From Burkholderiaceae bacterium (GTDB lineage: Bacteria; Pseudomonadota; Gammaproteobacteria; Burkholderiales; Burkholderiaceae): a stretch of 64,000 nt of DNA. The stretch covers positions 1 through 64,000 of the forward strand of contig CANFWB010000003.1 of the NCBI GenBank assembly GCA_947450605.1, read 5' to 3'. Numbering within the stretch: position 1 is the stretch's first letter; the number at the start of each line of letters is the position of its first letter. Shown in pieces: positions 63,344-64,000 of the stretch. The notes below the pieces were generated by a model. The model was not told the origin of the DNA. It searched no databases and was given only the letters and a program-made list of their open reading frames with translations. The translations under genes and the position numbers were made by a program.

Positions 63344-63475
63344 ATGCTATCGATTGAATATGTTCACAAAAGAGTAAAGCTGTTTCGGATTGAATTAAAG
63401 TTAATCGTAGTTGCTTGCCTGGTGGTAATAATATTAATTTGGCAAATACTGCGCGTACTAATGGTGTTGAAGTAG
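63344..63475 (+). CDS. Putative 43-aa single-TM microprotein (not in the ORF track)
   Basis: Purine-rich AAAGGGGGA 5' of the ATG; MLSIEYVHKRVKLFRIELKLIVVACLVVIILIWQILRVLMVLK. Confidence 0.4.
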   Translation: MLSIEYVHKRVKLFRIELKLIVVACLVVIILIWQILRVLMVLK

Positions 63476-63524
63476 CGAGTCAGCACTGTTGTGCTTTGGA
63501 ATTTTTATGTTGGGGATTGCGGAT

Positions 63525-64000
63525 TTATGGACGCATCCACTGAGGCGTTCTAAATGTCACAACCCTCTTGTAGAGCCATACATAGGAAATAATGAAGACT
63601 AGAAAAAATCCAATCAGAATGGAGGTTGAGTAAAAAAACAAGATTGCGGGAATGACTGCAAGGCTACTAAGCACCCAAAGATAAGGTGAAGTTTTGGCAT
63701 TAGCACTAAACCAATCGCTCTCGTCAGTGATATGGGTTCTATTGAGGATGCGCCTAAAGATGAGCGAGTGAAAATGAATCCCATCAGGATGCCCTGGGCT
63801 CTTGCCTTGATGGAATTTTCTACGATAAATTGTAAAGATAGTTTCTAGGATCGGATAGGCATTGAGTACGAGTGCAAACCAAGGGGAAACCTCACTATGC
63901 CGACAAACGGTGAGAACGCTGAGGATTGCAATCCAAAACCCAATGAGATAGGCGCCACCATCACCTAAAAATATTAAACCCCTTGGATAGTTCCAAATAA
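63525..64000 (-). CDS. WecA/MraY-family phosphoglycosyltransferase, 5' end outside the window
   Basis: Minus-strand frame open to the window edge: FGDGGAYLIGFWIAILSVLTV...NAYPILETIFTIYRRKFHQGKSPGHPDGIHFHSLIFRRIL. Confidence 0.85.
   Translation of the reverse strand, partial: IWNYPRGLIFLGDGGAYLIGFWIAILSVLTVCRHSEVSPWFALVLNAYPILETIFTIYRRKFHQGKSPGHPDGIHFHSLIFRRILNRTHITDESDWFSANAKTSPYLWVLSSLAVIPAILFFYSTSILIGFFLVFIISYVWLYKRVVTFRTPQWMRP

Overview
The window looks like a chromosomal segment from a Burkholderiaceae betaproteobacterium. Gene content and order resemble Polynucleobacter, but this is inferred without a database search. Positions ~1-28 kb are conserved housekeeping: trmB, gabD-like, nusB-ribH-ribBA, a minor pseudopilin operon, ribD-ribE, queC, tol-pal, glyA, nrdR, adk-kdsB-lpxK-exbBD, xseA, murB, yajQ, xerD, plsY, folE and HiPIP, with two toxin-antitoxin modules. 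Positions ~28-60 kb form a surface-polysaccharide locus: two OafA/SGNH acyltransferases, manC, gmd, fcl, a coupled nucleotidyltransferase/cupin/HAD/GDPD-like cassette, a WaaL-like ligase, a Wzz-like regulator, galE, Wzx, Wzy, glycosyltransferases, a DprE1/DprE2-like pair and an initiating sugar transferase. Positions ~60-64 kb hold an IS3-family element with a frameshifted transposase, a winged-helix/HATPase/STAS-like (DUF4325) regulator, and the 3' part of a WecA/MraY-family gene. The strongest unexplained signals are: (1) a perfect in-frame (AACACC)15 array encoding (Asn-Thr)15 just after TM1 of the Wzz-like protein; (2) three 12-bp direct repeats at an exact 22-bp period upstream of the HTH/HATPase/STAS-like gene; (3) a DprE1/DprE2-like epimerase pair beside a GT-C and a DPM1-like GT2; (4) a 14-bp tandem duplication that frameshifts the IS3 transposase C-terminus; (5) decayed gmd-like and DgkA-like fragments that mark past rearrangements.
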